From contig PLZF01000047.1 in the NCBI GenBank assembly GCA_003152015.1, positions 1-64,000 on the forward strand: 64,000 nucleotides of DNA, written 5' to 3'. Of the stretch, positions 33,892 through 44,493 are shown piece after piece (position 1 is the stretch's first letter; each line of letters begins with the position of its first letter). The translations under genes were made by a program, and so were the position numbers. The DNA comes from Acidimicrobiaceae bacterium. Its GTDB lineage: Bacteria > Actinomycetota > Acidimicrobiia > Acidimicrobiales > RAAP-2. The notes below the pieces were generated by a model. The model searched no databases. It was given only the letters and a program-made list of their open reading frames with translations, and was not told where the DNA came from.

Positions 33892-34701
33892 CTACCGCCC
33901 CACCCAGACCGGAGGTCGTTTCTCCATGAAGGCCCGGGGCCCTTCCTTGGCATCCTCGCTCCCGAAGACCTCCGCGGCCAACTCCGACTCGATCCGGTAC
34001 GCCTCCCGCATATCGGTGGCCAGGCCGCGGAGCACCGACTCCTTGGTCTTGCGGATGGCGAGCGGGCCGTTGGCGGTGATCCGCTGCGCATAGGCGTCGG
34101 CCCGTTCCATCAGGAGCTCGGGGGAGGTCACCTCGTTCAACAGGCCCATCTCCAGGGCCCGTTGGGCTCCGATCCGATCGGCGCACAACAAGAACTCCAT
34201 GGCTGCCGGATAGGGGATCTGGCGGGGGAGGCGAACCGTGGTCCCCCCTCCGGCGAACAACCCTCGCTTGGGTTCGAGCACGCCAAAGGTGGCGGAGTCC
34301 ACCGCGATCCGGATGTCGCAGCCGCCGAGCATCTCCATGCCGCCGGCCACGCACGTCCCGTTGACGGCGGCGATGATCGGTTTGTAGAGCTTGACGCCTC
34401 GCAGCACAGCCCGCATGCCATCATCGAGGCGATAGCCGTCGATGGTACTGACCTCGCCGGAAGCGATCTTCTTTTGGTGCTCGGTTATCTGGGGGATGTA
34501 GGTCTTCAGATCGGCACCGACCAGGAATGAATCTTTGACACCGGTGATCACCGCCACCCATGCATCCTCGTCCTCGCCGAAACGATCCCACGCACTGCGG
34601 AGCTGGAAGAAGTGCTCCATGTCCATAGCGTTCTTCACTTCGGGACGGTCGATGGTGATGAGGGCGACGTGATGGTCGTCGACGTGGTAGTGGATAGGCA
34701 C
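33892..34701 (-). CDS. Enoyl-CoA hydratase/isomerase family protein
   Basis: A 269-residue crotonase-fold protein. Oxyanion-hole blocks are visible as FLVGADLKTY and NGTCVAGGMEMLGGCDIRIAV; the catalytic-glutamate positions are replaced or shifted, with VLEPKRGLFAGGG in the second block. It begins at GTG 34701, two bases after the amidohydrolase stop, so it is the last gene of the five-gene minus-strand operon (39860 to 33892). Probably hydrates or isomerises the product of the operon's acyl-CoA dehydrogenase. Confidence 0.83.
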   Translation of the reverse strand: MPIHYHVDDHHVALITIDRPEVKNAMDMEHFFQLRSAWDRFGEDEDAWVAVITGVKDSFLVGADLKTYIPQITEHQKKIASGEVSTIDGYRLDDGMRAVLRGVKLYKPIIAAVNGTCVAGGMEMLGGCDIRIAVDSATFGVLEPKRGLFAGGGTTVRLPRQIPYPAAMEFLLCADRIGAQRALEMGLLNEVTSPELLMERADAYAQRITANGPLAIRKTKESVLRGLATDMREAYRIESELAAEVFGSEDAKEGPRAFMEKRPPVWVGR

Positions 34702-34703
34702 TG

Positions 34704-36005
34704 TCAGGAATCGGTGGAGGGATTCTTGGCGCCGACGGCGCCCAGAGCGGACGCGGTCGTTCCTTTCGACCGAACCTTTCCGTCGGGGGCCGAGCGGGAC
34801 ATCAGCCCGAGATCGACGTCGCCCGCCTCGGCCCTCAGTGCCCCGACGGTGCACGTTTCGCGCGGCCGAATCGCGAACGGGTCGAACCGGAACTCCCGCA
34901 TGGCGTTGAGGTGGGTGATCTTGTTGACCTCGTCATCGGGTACGTCGGCCAGATATTTCATGGCCATCTCCGGGGCATGAGGCCAGGTGGAGTCGGAGTG
35001 CGGGTAGTCGCACTCCCAGGTGATCTTGTCGATATTCAGGTAGTGGCGGTTGGCCACGCCGAAGGCGTCATCGATGAAACAGGTGATGATCCGTTCTTTG
35101 AACAACTGGCTGGGGAGCAGATCTCCGAAGTCCTGGCCGGTCCATGCGTGATGGTGCTCGTAGACGTAGTCGACCCGTTCCAACAGGTAGGGGATCCAAC
35201 CGATTCCTCCTTCGGACAGGGCTATGCGAAGGTCGGGGAACTTCCGCAGCACCGGCGACCACAGCAGATCGGCCGCCGCCTGCACCACGTTCATTGGCTG
35301 CAGCGAGATGAGCACGTCGATAGGTGCCTCGACCGAGGTGATCACCAGCTGTGACGACGACCCGATGTGCATGCAGGCAACTGTTCCCTCATCGGCGGAG
35401 GCCTGCCAGAACGGATCCCAACTGCTGCTGTGGAGGCTGGGCCAACCCAGCTTCTCCGGGTTCTCCGAGAAGGTCACCGCATGGCACCCCTTTTTGGCCA
35501 CCCGCCTGACCTCGTCGGCGGCCAGTTCGGCATCCCACAGCACGGGCAGGGCCAGCGGGATGAACCGTCCCGGCGCCGCGCCGCACCATCCCTCGATATG
35601 CCAGTCGTTGTACGCCCGCACCATGGCCAGTGCCACGTCCTTGTCCTCGGTGCGGGCGAAGAGCTGTCCACAGAACTGCGGGAACGACGGGAAATTCATG
35701 GATCCGAGCACTCCATTGGCATTCATGTCACGGACCCGCTCGTGGACGTCGAAGCACCCCCGGCGCATGTCGTCGAGCGAGGTGGGCTCGATGCCGTACT
35801 CCTCGGGCGGCCGGCCGACAACCGCGTTGAGCCCGATGTTGGGGATCTCGTTCCCGTCGTACGTCCAGACGTCGGTGCCGTTCGGCTTCCGAATGAGCCG
35901 GGGCGCCAAGTCCTGATACTTGGCCGGGAGCCGACCGTCGAACATGTCGGGTGGCTCGACGATATGGTCGTCCACGCTCACCAGAATCAGATCCTCGGCA
36001 CGCAT
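34704..36005 (-). CDS. Amidohydrolase-2 family metal-dependent hydrolase
   Basis: A 433-residue TIM-barrel protein of the amidohydrolase_2 group (relatives of ACMSD and aromatic-acid decarboxylases). The N-terminal VSVDDHIVEPPDMF replaces the usual His-x-His by Asp-His; metal or substrate residues appear in ACMHIGSSSQ, and the end has ITWECDYPHSDSTWPH, a strong family marker. It may decarboxylate or hydrolyse a ring or CoA-linked acid. It lies between the thiolase-like gene (90 bases) and the hydratase (two bases). Confidence 0.82.
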   Translation of the reverse strand: MRAEDLILVSVDDHIVEPPDMFDGRLPAKYQDLAPRLIRKPNGTDVWTYDGNEIPNIGLNAVVGRPPEEYGIEPTSLDDMRRGCFDVHERVRDMNANGVLGSMNFPSFPQFCGQLFARTEDKDVALAMVRAYNDWHIEGWCGAAPGRFIPLALPVLWDAELAADEVRRVAKKGCHAVTFSENPEKLGWPSLHSSSWDPFWQASADEGTVACMHIGSSSQLVITSVEAPIDVLISLQPMNVVQAAADLLWSPVLRKFPDLRIALSEGGIGWIPYLLERVDYVYEHHHAWTGQDFGDLLPSQLFKERIITCFIDDAFGVANRHYLNIDKITWECDYPHSDSTWPHAPEMAMKYLADVPDDEVNKITHLNAMREFRFDPFAIRPRETCTVGALRAEAGDVDLGLMSRSAPDGKVRSKGTTASALGAVGAKNPSTDS

Positions 36006-36095
36006 CTACACCCTCCCCTTTGTGATCCGCGGCCAGACCAGTGAAGCCTGACGCCGACGTGATGCAGACTAGCCAGAGGCAGGCCAGGTTGCGAT

Positions 36096-37664
36096 TCAGA
36101 GGCTGGCTGTATTGCCACCCTGTCCGTCAGGGGAGACCTGCACGGTGCGCCCGATCAGCTCTTCGGACTCGGCAGTTCCCAACCCGCCCGGATCGGTCAT
36201 TCGGGCATAGCACCGGGCAACAGCGGTATCCGGGTCGGGGTCGGTGGCCTGGGATGGCGACGCCACGTCGCAGACCAACGCCGCCCATTCCGGTGCGCCG
36301 TCACGTCCATGGATCACCGAGTAGGTAGCCACCCGGGCCGGCCCGTCGATCGAGTCCACAACCGGCAGCTGTTCCATGGTTCCCTGTGCCGCCACCACCG
36401 CGTCGTCGGGCGGGACGAGAGGTCCCGGCGTGGTCGAATAGGCGGCGAAGACGTGCTTGTTCATGTGCATCCCGACGCCGCTGATCATTCCCAGCGCCCC
36501 GGGGTCGGCTCGAAGGGTCTCGACCATGGTGGCCAGCGAATGGGTGAGGTAGTTGCTGCCGGGCCCCCCGTGGTAGGCCAGCCCGCCGGTGACGGTGATC
36601 GGGCGATCGGGCACTACGCCCGGATCGGCACTTCGGGCCGAGTTCGAATCGATGCCGAGAGCGTCGAGGGCGAACTCGATCGAACTGGCGAAGCACGAAT
36701 ACAGGTCGAAGTGGGCGATGTCGTCCACTGCGCACCCGGCCCCATGCAGGGCCGCCGCACTCGCCGCCTCCATGGCTCCCGAGCGCCACAGGTCCGCTCG
36801 CTGGGCCACCGCCGGCGGGTCCTCGGCATATCCCCATCCCCGGAGGTAGACCCGTCGCTCCGCCGGGACTCCGAGCGAGTCAGCGGTTGCATCGCTGGCC
36901 ACCAGCACCGCCGCCGCCATGTCCACATCCATGATGGCGGTCATCAATTTGGAATACGGATAGCCGACCATCCGGTTCTGCTCGGTCGGACCGATAATCT
37001 CCTCCGCGCCACGAACGGTGGGGAACCAGGCGTGGGGGTTGGACGCGGCCACCGCCGTCATCGGCGAGAGGAGTTCACCGAGTGACTGCCGATACTCTTC
37101 CAGACCGGCACCGAGATGGGCCCGGTGGGCGTTCTCGAAGAGAGCGAAGGTGAGCCAGGCTTCGAAGATATTGTGGGCCACCTCGCCCGGATGGAAGGGA
37201 ACGTCAAAGGGGAAGGGGCGCCGCTGGTCGGGTGGGAAGCTCCATGCCGGCTTTCGCCCCTCCTTGGCCAGTCTTCGCTTGGTGGCCAAGGCCTCGCCGC
37301 CCACCACCAGGGCCAGGTCCAGATCACCACGCAGGATGTCCCGGGCGGCATTGGAGACGATGGTCTGGGGGACGTTGCCCCCGATCCCCGAGTAGGAGGC
37401 CACCCTTGGATCGGCACGTAGCCGCTCGGCCAGGCGGGTGCCCGGATCGTCGTACTGCCAGGCCTGGCAGTAGACGACCTCGACCCGTTCGACCTGTTCG
37501 ATGGCGCCGGGGTGACCGGTGTCGGCATCGGCCAGCCTCGCCACCTCCTCCCACATGTCCAATGGCTCGGGAGCACCGTCGGGACCGCAGTCTTGTGGGC
37601 GCCAGGTCCGACGCCCCACCCCGATCAGACAGGGTGCACGCCGGTCACGATTGGTGGTGGACAT
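36096..37664 (-). CDS. Thiolase-like protein lacking the nucleophilic cysteine
   Basis: A 522-residue thiolase-superfamily protein annotated in related genomes as acetyl-CoA acetyltransferase. Fold blocks are clear: GGNVPQTIVSNAARDIL, DLALVVGGEALATKRR, HFDLYSCFASSIEFAL, TVTGGLAYHGGPGSNYLTHSLATMVE. The position where thiolases carry Cys reads PQTIVSN, so classical thiolysis is unlikely; SCP2-type thiolases without Cys can act as aldolases or CoA-binding partners. The His of the GGLAYHGGP loop is kept. Starts nine bases after the acyl-CoA dehydrogenase stop. Confidence 0.78.
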   Translation of the reverse strand: MSTTNRDRRAPCLIGVGRRTWRPQDCGPDGAPEPLDMWEEVARLADADTGHPGAIEQVERVEVVYCQAWQYDDPGTRLAERLRADPRVASYSGIGGNVPQTIVSNAARDILRGDLDLALVVGGEALATKRRLAKEGRKPAWSFPPDQRRPFPFDVPFHPGEVAHNIFEAWLTFALFENAHRAHLGAGLEEYRQSLGELLSPMTAVAASNPHAWFPTVRGAEEIIGPTEQNRMVGYPYSKLMTAIMDVDMAAAVLVASDATADSLGVPAERRVYLRGWGYAEDPPAVAQRADLWRSGAMEAASAAALHGAGCAVDDIAHFDLYSCFASSIEFALDALGIDSNSARSADPGVVPDRPITVTGGLAYHGGPGSNYLTHSLATMVETLRADPGALGMISGVGMHMNKHVFAAYSTTPGPLVPPDDAVVAAQGTMEQLPVVDSIDGPARVATYSVIHGRDGAPEWAALVCDVASPSQATDPDPDTAVARCYARMTDPGGLGTAESEELIGRTVQVSPDGQGGNTASL

Positions 37665-37673
37665 GTCGACCGG

Positions 37674-38900
37674 TCAGGACAGTCGGGTTTGACCGGGCAG
37701 TTTGATGGCCCGATCGGCGATGATGTTCTTCTGAACCTCGGTGGATCCGCCCCCGATGGTCGAGTAGCGCTGGAACGAGTAGAGCCGGGTCCACTTGCCC
37801 CGGTCCACCGCGTCAGGGCCGCCCCGGGCCAGAACACCGGCCGGGCCCAGGAGATCCACCGCCAGCTCGGCCAGGGTCTGGGCCAACATCGACCACTGGA
37901 GCTTCGAGAACGGGACTTCGGGCCAGTTCTTCTCACCCCTCATGACCTTGCTCAGCGCCCGATAGACGAGGAGCCGGGTCAGCTCGATCTCCGTCCAGGC
38001 CCGAGCCAGTCGATCGGCGATGCTGGGATCGGCCAGCGCGTCCGGATTGACGGATCGCGCCATCTCCACCATGGCTCGCAGATCGGCGGCCAGGCTGGTG
38101 ATCTGGCCGGCGATGCCCACCCGTTCGAAGCCGAGGGTGCTCATGGCCACGATCCAACCCTCACCCTCTCCACCCAGCCGGCAGTCGATGGGGACATGGA
38201 CGTCGCGGAAGTAGACCTCGTTGAACATCTCGTCGCCGGACATGTCCCGGATTGGCCGGCGCTCCACGCCGGGGGACTCGAGGTCGACGATGAACGCGGT
38301 GATCCCCTCGTGTTTGGCCCCGCGTGCGATGGCGGTCGGGTCGGTGCGGAACAGGAACAGTCCCCACTTGGCCAGGTGGGCCGTCGAAATCCAGATCTTC
38401 TGTCCGTTTACCACATAATGGTCACCGTCGAGGATGGCCAGGGTGCGCAGGTTGGCCAAGTCGTTGCCGGCATCGGGCTCGGAGAACCCCTGGCACCAGT
38501 GATCATCGGCATTGATGATGGACGGGAGCCAGCGATTCTTCTGCTCCTCGGTTCCCCACTGGATGAGCATGGGGCCGATCTGCCAGATGCCGTTGGTATT
38601 GAACATCCCCGGCGTCCGGTACTCGGCCATCAGTTCGGAGTAGATGAGACGCTGGACGGCCGTCGTCTCTCTGCCGCCCCACTCGGTGGACCAGTGGACG
38701 GCGGCCCAACCCCCCTCGTTCATGAGGCGCTGCCATGCCTTTCGTCGCTCCTGGGAGGGAACGCCGGCCGCCCGCTGATCTTCATCTTCGGTGTCGGCCA
38801 GGAACTGTTGCAGATGTTCGTCGAGCCAGCTTCGCAACTCGTCGCGGAACGCCTCGTCCTCTGCATTAAGGGAAAAATCCACGGGGCGAAGCCTAGCCAA
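37674..38900 (-). CDS. Acyl-CoA dehydrogenase (alpha-type)
   Basis: A 408-residue flavoenzyme that introduces an alpha-beta double bond into an acyl-CoA. Blocks: WCQGFSEPDAGNDLANLRT (FAD contact), VYFRDVHVPIDCRLG, and the C-terminal STIGGGSTEVQKNIIADR that marks the catalytic-type subunit of actinobacterial dehydrogenases. Second gene of the minus-strand operon. The divergent dehydrogenase at 40046 is of the complementary beta type, so a heteromeric enzyme is possible though their genes are separated by a transporter. Confidence 0.87.
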   Translation of the reverse strand: MARLRPVDFSLNAEDEAFRDELRSWLDEHLQQFLADTEDEDQRAAGVPSQERRKAWQRLMNEGGWAAVHWSTEWGGRETTAVQRLIYSELMAEYRTPGMFNTNGIWQIGPMLIQWGTEEQKNRWLPSIINADDHWCQGFSEPDAGNDLANLRTLAILDGDHYVVNGQKIWISTAHLAKWGLFLFRTDPTAIARGAKHEGITAFIVDLESPGVERRPIRDMSGDEMFNEVYFRDVHVPIDCRLGGEGEGWIVAMSTLGFERVGIAGQITSLAADLRAMVEMARSVNPDALADPSIADRLARAWTEIELTRLLVYRALSKVMRGEKNWPEVPFSKLQWSMLAQTLAELAVDLLGPAGVLARGGPDAVDRGKWTRLYSFQRYSTIGGGSTEVQKNIIADRAIKLPGQTRLS

Positions 38901-38912
38901 CTACCTCGGGGG

Positions 38913-39860
38913 TCACGAGGTGGGACGAGGTGGTGCCGGGTTCGAGGGAGACGAGGCATGCAGGCGTCGGGAGCGGAAGCGGGGGGTGAGCAAGTCGGCC
39001 CCGGCCTCGCCCTCCCCCTTCAGGATGGCGATCACCGAAGAGCGTGACAGCGAGATCCCCCCGATAAAGAGGACAAGAAGGGAGAGGGCCTCGAGGGGCC
39101 CCCGGGCACCGGCCGTCTGCAGGTCGTCACCGAACAGGGCAATGCCGATGGCGATGCTGGCCAGAGGGTCGACCAGCACCAGCGCGGCCTGGGAGGCGCC
39201 GATGGGCCCGGCGTGGAAGGCGTTCTGGGTGAGAAACACCGACAGCAGTCCGAAGATCGCTAGACCGTAGGTCTCCCAGTGCGAAAAGATGCTCAACCAA
39301 TTCTGGGCGATGTAGTGGGAGACGACCTTGGTCAGCGCGGCAGTGAAGGCGAAGCCGATGGCCGCCGAGGTGCCGAACATCGATGCCCGCCACCATCTCG
39401 GGCCGCGTAGCGCCAACAGCACGGTGATCACCATCCCGGCCACGCAGGACCCACCCGCCACCACCCATCCGAGACTTCCGGGGAGTTGGTCCCCCCCGAT
39501 GGGAGCGGCGAACACCAGAAACCCGGCCAGACCGGCCGACGCCAAACCGACTCCCATCCACTCGCGGGGGCCCACCCGGTAGCCGAACCAGGCAGAGAGG
39601 ATGAAGATCAGAAACAACAGCTCGGTGACCAGAATTGGCTGGACCTGGCTGAGCCGACCGAAGTGCAAGGCCAGCGCCTGCAAGAGGAACGAGCCGATCA
39701 TCAAGGCGAACCCGGCCAGCCATACGCCGCGGCGCAAGGCGTGGGTGAGAAGACTCAGCTTGAGGGTGTGCTTCTCCTTGGCGTCCTCCACGCCCATGCG
39801 CTGGAGCACGCTGATGAGTGCATTCGAAAAAGCCGCCCCAAGGGCGAGGAAGAAGACCAT
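38913..39860 (-). CDS. DMT-superfamily (EamA-like) membrane transporter
   Basis: A 315-residue protein with about ten hydrophobic helices and two EamA-like halves, of the DMT family without the classical duplicated sequence motif (FFLALGAAFSNALISVLQRMG at the start). Direction and substrate unknown. Its stop is 12 bases from the dehydrogenase start, so it is the first gene of the operon to 33892, suggesting it moves a substrate or product of that pathway. Confidence 0.78.
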   Translation of the reverse strand: MVFFLALGAAFSNALISVLQRMGVEDAKEKHTLKLSLLTHALRRGVWLAGFALMIGSFLLQALALHFGRLSQVQPILVTELLFLIFILSAWFGYRVGPREWMGVGLASAGLAGFLVFAAPIGGDQLPGSLGWVVAGGSCVAGMVITVLLALRGPRWWRASMFGTSAAIGFAFTAALTKVVSHYIAQNWLSIFSHWETYGLAIFGLLSVFLTQNAFHAGPIGASQAALVLVDPLASIAIGIALFGDDLQTAGARGPLEALSLLVLFIGGISLSRSSVIAILKGEGEAGADLLTPRFRSRRLHASSPSNPAPPRPTS

Positions 39861-40045
39861 GGAGTTGAACTCAGTGTAGGAGGAGACCCCCGATCGGTGC
39901 GGTTCGTTGATCGTCCGCGGCCCGGTCCGCCCTGCGTGTGGGGATGCGGGCCGGTCTACACTGACGGAGCTATCAGGGTCGTGTCACCGTCGGTTCGATG
40001 TGAAGACGGCCGCCCGATCCGAAGAAAGGCTGCGGCAGCGGAACG

Positions 40046-41140
40046 ATGGACTTTACCTACGACGCCGAACAAGAGGCGCTTGGGGATGTCGCCCGGCAGG
40101 CCATGGACCGCGAGGTCGGGGGCGCGCGATTGCGACAGATGGCCGATGACCCCGATGGGATCGATGCCGACCTGTGGACGACACTGGTCGATCTGGGTTG
40201 GACAGGGCTGGTGATACCCGAAGCCTTCGGCGGTGCCGGGGGCGGCCTCTCGGATTTGAGCATTGTGCTCAACGAGACCGGGCGGGTCCCGTTGCCCGGC
40301 CCCTTCTTCTCCTCGGCGGTTATGGCCACCCTGGCGGCCAAGGCCCTCGGAGCTGATTCTCTACTGGCGGATCTCTCCACTGGGCGAACCCGGGGAACGG
40401 TGGCCCTCCACGAGTTCGGTCACGGAGATCCACTCGGCACCGTGCGAACCCGGGCCCGGCGAAAAGGCGCCACCTGGGTGCTCGATGGGGTGAAGCCGTT
40501 GGTCCTCGATGGTCACACCGCCGACTGGGCAATCGTGGTCGCCGGTACAGAGGAGGGCCGCCGTGCCTTTCTGGTGGAGAAGCCGGATGGGGAACCGGTT
40601 CCGGCTCTCGACCCGACCCGCAAGGTCGCCCGTCTGGAATTTCATGATCGCCCATGCGAACCGATCGGCCCGGGAGGGAATCAGGCGTCGATCTGGCACA
40701 GGATCATGGACGACACCTCGGTGGCATTGGCAGCCGAAACCCTGGGGACCGCGGATCGGGCGTTGGCCTTGGCCATCGATTACACCAAGGAGCGGGTGGT
40801 ATTCGATCGCCCGGTGGCATCGTTTCAGGTGGTGAAGCACAAGATTGTCGACATGTTCCATCAGATCGAAATGGCCCGGGTGGCCGTGCAGTTCGCCGCC
40901 TGGGCATCCGATGCCGAGGCCTCGGAGCGCCAACGGGCCGCGGCCATGGCGGCGGCCTATACCAGTGAGGCGGCGGTGAAGGTCACCGGAGAAGCCATCC
41001 AGTTGCACGGTGGCGTGGGCTTCACCTGGGCGTGTGACGCCCACTTCTTGTTCAAGCGGGCCAAGCAGAACGACGTGCTGATCGGTGGCCACGCCGGCCA
41101 GCGGAAGCGCCTGGCCACCATGCTGATCGACACCGCATAA
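40046..41140 (+). CDS. Acyl-CoA dehydrogenase (beta-type)
   Basis: A 364-residue acyl-CoA dehydrogenase-fold protein: N-terminal MDFTYDAEQEALGDVARQAM, C-terminal ALAIDYTKERVVFDRPVASFQVVKHK and LHGGVGFTWACDAHFLFKRAK. It lacks the GTSE/GSTE block of catalytic subunits and resembles the second partner (beta chain) of alpha2-beta2 steroid-type dehydrogenases such as ChsE. Divergent from the DMT-dehydrogenase operon, with 185 bases between. Confidence 0.84.
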   Translation: MDFTYDAEQEALGDVARQAMDREVGGARLRQMADDPDGIDADLWTTLVDLGWTGLVIPEAFGGAGGGLSDLSIVLNETGRVPLPGPFFSSAVMATLAAKALGADSLLADLSTGRTRGTVALHEFGHGDPLGTVRTRARRKGATWVLDGVKPLVLDGHTADWAIVVAGTEEGRRAFLVEKPDGEPVPALDPTRKVARLEFHDRPCEPIGPGGNQASIWHRIMDDTSVALAAETLGTADRALALAIDYTKERVVFDRPVASFQVVKHKIVDMFHQIEMARVAVQFAAWASDAEASERQRAAAMAAAYTSEAAVKVTGEAIQLHGGVGFTWACDAHFLFKRAKQNDVLIGGHAGQRKRLATMLIDTA

Positions 41141-42301
<1,161 letters not shown>

Positions 42302-42337
42302 TCAGCAGTGACGTCGATCTCGACGGGATTCTTGTTC

Positions 42338-42522
42338 TTCTCTTCGGCCGTGAAGTCGGACGGCACGGTGTGGAACTGGGTCAACAACACCACGGACAGC
42401 TGGGCAACGGGACCACCACGACGGCTGCCACACCGATGCAGGTCCCCGGTCTCACCGCTACGGTCATCAGTGCCGGGATCCCATTGAGTGGTTCTCCTGG
42501 TCAGTTCAAGGGGATCGGGTAA
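42338..42522 (+). pseudogene. RCC1-repeat gene remnant with frameshift
   Basis: A fragment of an RCC1 (beta-propeller) repeat. In one frame (42338 onward) it reads SAVKSDGTVWNWVNN, in the next frame from about 42385 it continues HHGQLGNGTTTTAATPMQVPG then LTATVISAG. Together these follow the RCC1 consensus (SDGTVWxWGxNxxGQLGxGT...PxxVxGL), so one frameshift near 42385-42392 joins them. No start or full repeat set is present, so it is the relic of a larger, probably secreted, RCC1 protein. It lies directly behind the adenine deaminase stop. Confidence 0.72.
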
Positions 42523-42584
42523 GGGAGGTCCCTCACCCGGCGGCGCGAACCACACCATCAGAGGCCGAACGAATGATTTGGCCG

Positions 42585-44471
42585 CTAGTGGCAGTGGCCA
42601 GGTGACGGGGGGACGTCGAGAGCGGGGTTGGCATCGAAGAAGCCCACGGGGACGAGGTGGAACCCGCAGTACTCCACCGGCATGACCGGCCAGTCCTCCG
42701 GGCGGGGGATATGGGTGACACCAAACGTGTGCCAGGCGACGATGTCGGTACCGGTGAGCGGTCGGTCGGCGGCCGTCCAGGCCGGTAATCCGTCGCCACC
42801 GGGATGCTGGTTGGGATAGTCGCCGGCAGCCCGGCGTTCGCTGGGATCGAACGGGGTGACCCAGAGGTTGTGGCGGGCGAAGCCGGCCCGTTGCCCGACG
42901 CTGGATTCGGGGTGGGCGAAGAGAGTGGGCGTGGAGCCCGGGACCAGCTTGTAGGCGACGGGTTCGCCCAGGCCGTTGCGGACCTCGGGGTTGATGAACT
43001 TCCAGAAGCGGCTGGCCGCCGGGTCGACGTTTCGCCGGGCGGCCAGTTCGGAGTCGAGTCGGGTGGCCACGGGGATGAAGGCGTTGGCCCACGGGTTGGC
43101 TTCTCCGACCGACAGCGCTTCGGTGGAGATCTCGTACGCCTCGTTGACGGTTCCGTCCACCTCGAAGTCGAGGCGCGCACAGAAGAGGTGTTGGTGTACG
43201 GGAGCGCCAAGCCCCGGGGCCACCACTGTCGCATAGGGGGTGAGCTCGTCCGGGTTGAGGGCCTGGGTGGAGAGGATACCCGTCAACTTGACCTCGAATT
43301 GGATGGTCCCGTCGAGGTAGAAGTACCAATAGAAGCCGTACTCGTAGTTGCCCACGGTGGCGATGGAGGACACCACCAGTCGTCGGGACCGCCTCACCTC
43401 AGTGCGTCCCCCGTGCAGATCCTGGTGTTTCCACAGGATCCCGTAGTCCTCCTCGTGGATGCAGATGGCGTTCTCCACGGAATACGGCCTTCCCTGCTCA
43501 TTGGCCAGGGTGGCGTCGAGGTAGGAGATCACTCCCAGGCAGTCACAGCCCAAGGTGAGGGAATTGGCCATCCGGCCCAGTCCCCACTCGCCGACATCGA
43601 AGGCGTTCTTCCAACCGTGCACGGGTCCGGGATCACCGTAGGGGACCACCATCTCGGTGATGGAGGCCCGGTGCAGAATCGGTCGGAGTCGGCCACCGTC
43701 GTCATAGCCGACCGAGTGCAGCACCAGCCCGTCGAGGGGATCCATCGACACCCGCAATGCCCATCGTTGCCAGCGGACCAAGTTGATGTCGATGGTGAAG
43801 CTGGCTCCCTCGGGTTGGATGATGTCCAGGGGAAGCAGGTCGGTACGCAGTGGTTGGTTGTCTTCGGGGTAGTAGCTGCCGGTTGCGGTCGGGAGTGGGA
43901 CGACTCCGTAGTCGAGAACTTCGAGGACCTCACCGCGAGCCGCGTCAACGGTGGCCACCACCCCTTCGATCGGGCGGGCATAGCCATTGTCGGTCGGGCT
44001 CTCCCGGTAGTAGGACAGGCATCGGGCAATACGCCGGTCCTGTTCGATGTCACGACCGAAATTGCCGGTGGGCCACGGGTCGATCTGCACCTTGTCGAAG
44101 TCGGTGATGCCCCGTCGTCGTATGGCCTGTTGCCAGGCGGGGTCCTCCTTGAGGGCGACGATGGAGCGGAGGGACTCCTCGAACAGGAGGGCGGGGCGCA
44201 CGCCTGACCGGACTTCCCACGAGACGATGTCCTCCGCCGGAAGGACGACAATGGCCTCGACGACAGTGCTCTCGGGCCCGGGCACGATCACCAGGCGAAC
44301 CCTGCGCTCGATCGGATCACCCGGCCGGTACGAGGACAGGGCCTCTTTGGAAGGACCGTCGAGGGTGATGGTGGCGAAGCGGGCGGCCTCGTCGAGCCGG
44401 CCGGTGGCCCGCACCGTCGTTACCGCCCTACGGATCTCGTCGGGGGTGAGGGGTTCGAGCGGGTGGGTCAC
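42585..44471 (-). CDS. Copper amine oxidase
   Basis: A 628-residue quinoprotein oxidising primary amines to aldehydes with H2O2 and ammonia. The topaquinone precursor is Tyr376 in TVGNYEYG (N-Y-E/D), the base is Asp280 in PYGDPG as in the Arthrobacter enzyme, and copper ligands are the two His in VHQHLF and one in HTFGVTHIPRPEDWP. Length is normal for bacterial forms without the N-terminal D1 domain. No signal peptide. It follows the TetR gene by 22 bases and is probably under its control. Confidence 0.9.
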   Translation of the reverse strand: MTHPLEPLTPDEIRRAVTTVRATGRLDEAARFATITLDGPSKEALSSYRPGDPIERRVRLVIVPGPESTVVEAIVVLPAEDIVSWEVRSGVRPALLFEESLRSIVALKEDPAWQQAIRRRGITDFDKVQIDPWPTGNFGRDIEQDRRIARCLSYYRESPTDNGYARPIEGVVATVDAARGEVLEVLDYGVVPLPTATGSYYPEDNQPLRTDLLPLDIIQPEGASFTIDINLVRWQRWALRVSMDPLDGLVLHSVGYDDGGRLRPILHRASITEMVVPYGDPGPVHGWKNAFDVGEWGLGRMANSLTLGCDCLGVISYLDATLANEQGRPYSVENAICIHEEDYGILWKHQDLHGGRTEVRRSRRLVVSSIATVGNYEYGFYWYFYLDGTIQFEVKLTGILSTQALNPDELTPYATVVAPGLGAPVHQHLFCARLDFEVDGTVNEAYEISTEALSVGEANPWANAFIPVATRLDSELAARRNVDPAASRFWKFINPEVRNGLGEPVAYKLVPGSTPTLFAHPESSVGQRAGFARHNLWVTPFDPSERRAAGDYPNQHPGGDGLPAWTAADRPLTGTDIVAWHTFGVTHIPRPEDWPVMPVEYCGFHLVPVGFFDANPALDVPPSPGHCH

Positions 44472-44493
44472 GCCGCCGGCCGGTGGTGCCGTC

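Noticed and set aside
33614-34354. Extension of the secreted-protein frame upstream to 34354
   Set aside because: It runs antisense-like through the hydratase gene with Arg/Pro-rich sequence; the signal peptide and GGAGG place the start at 33613.
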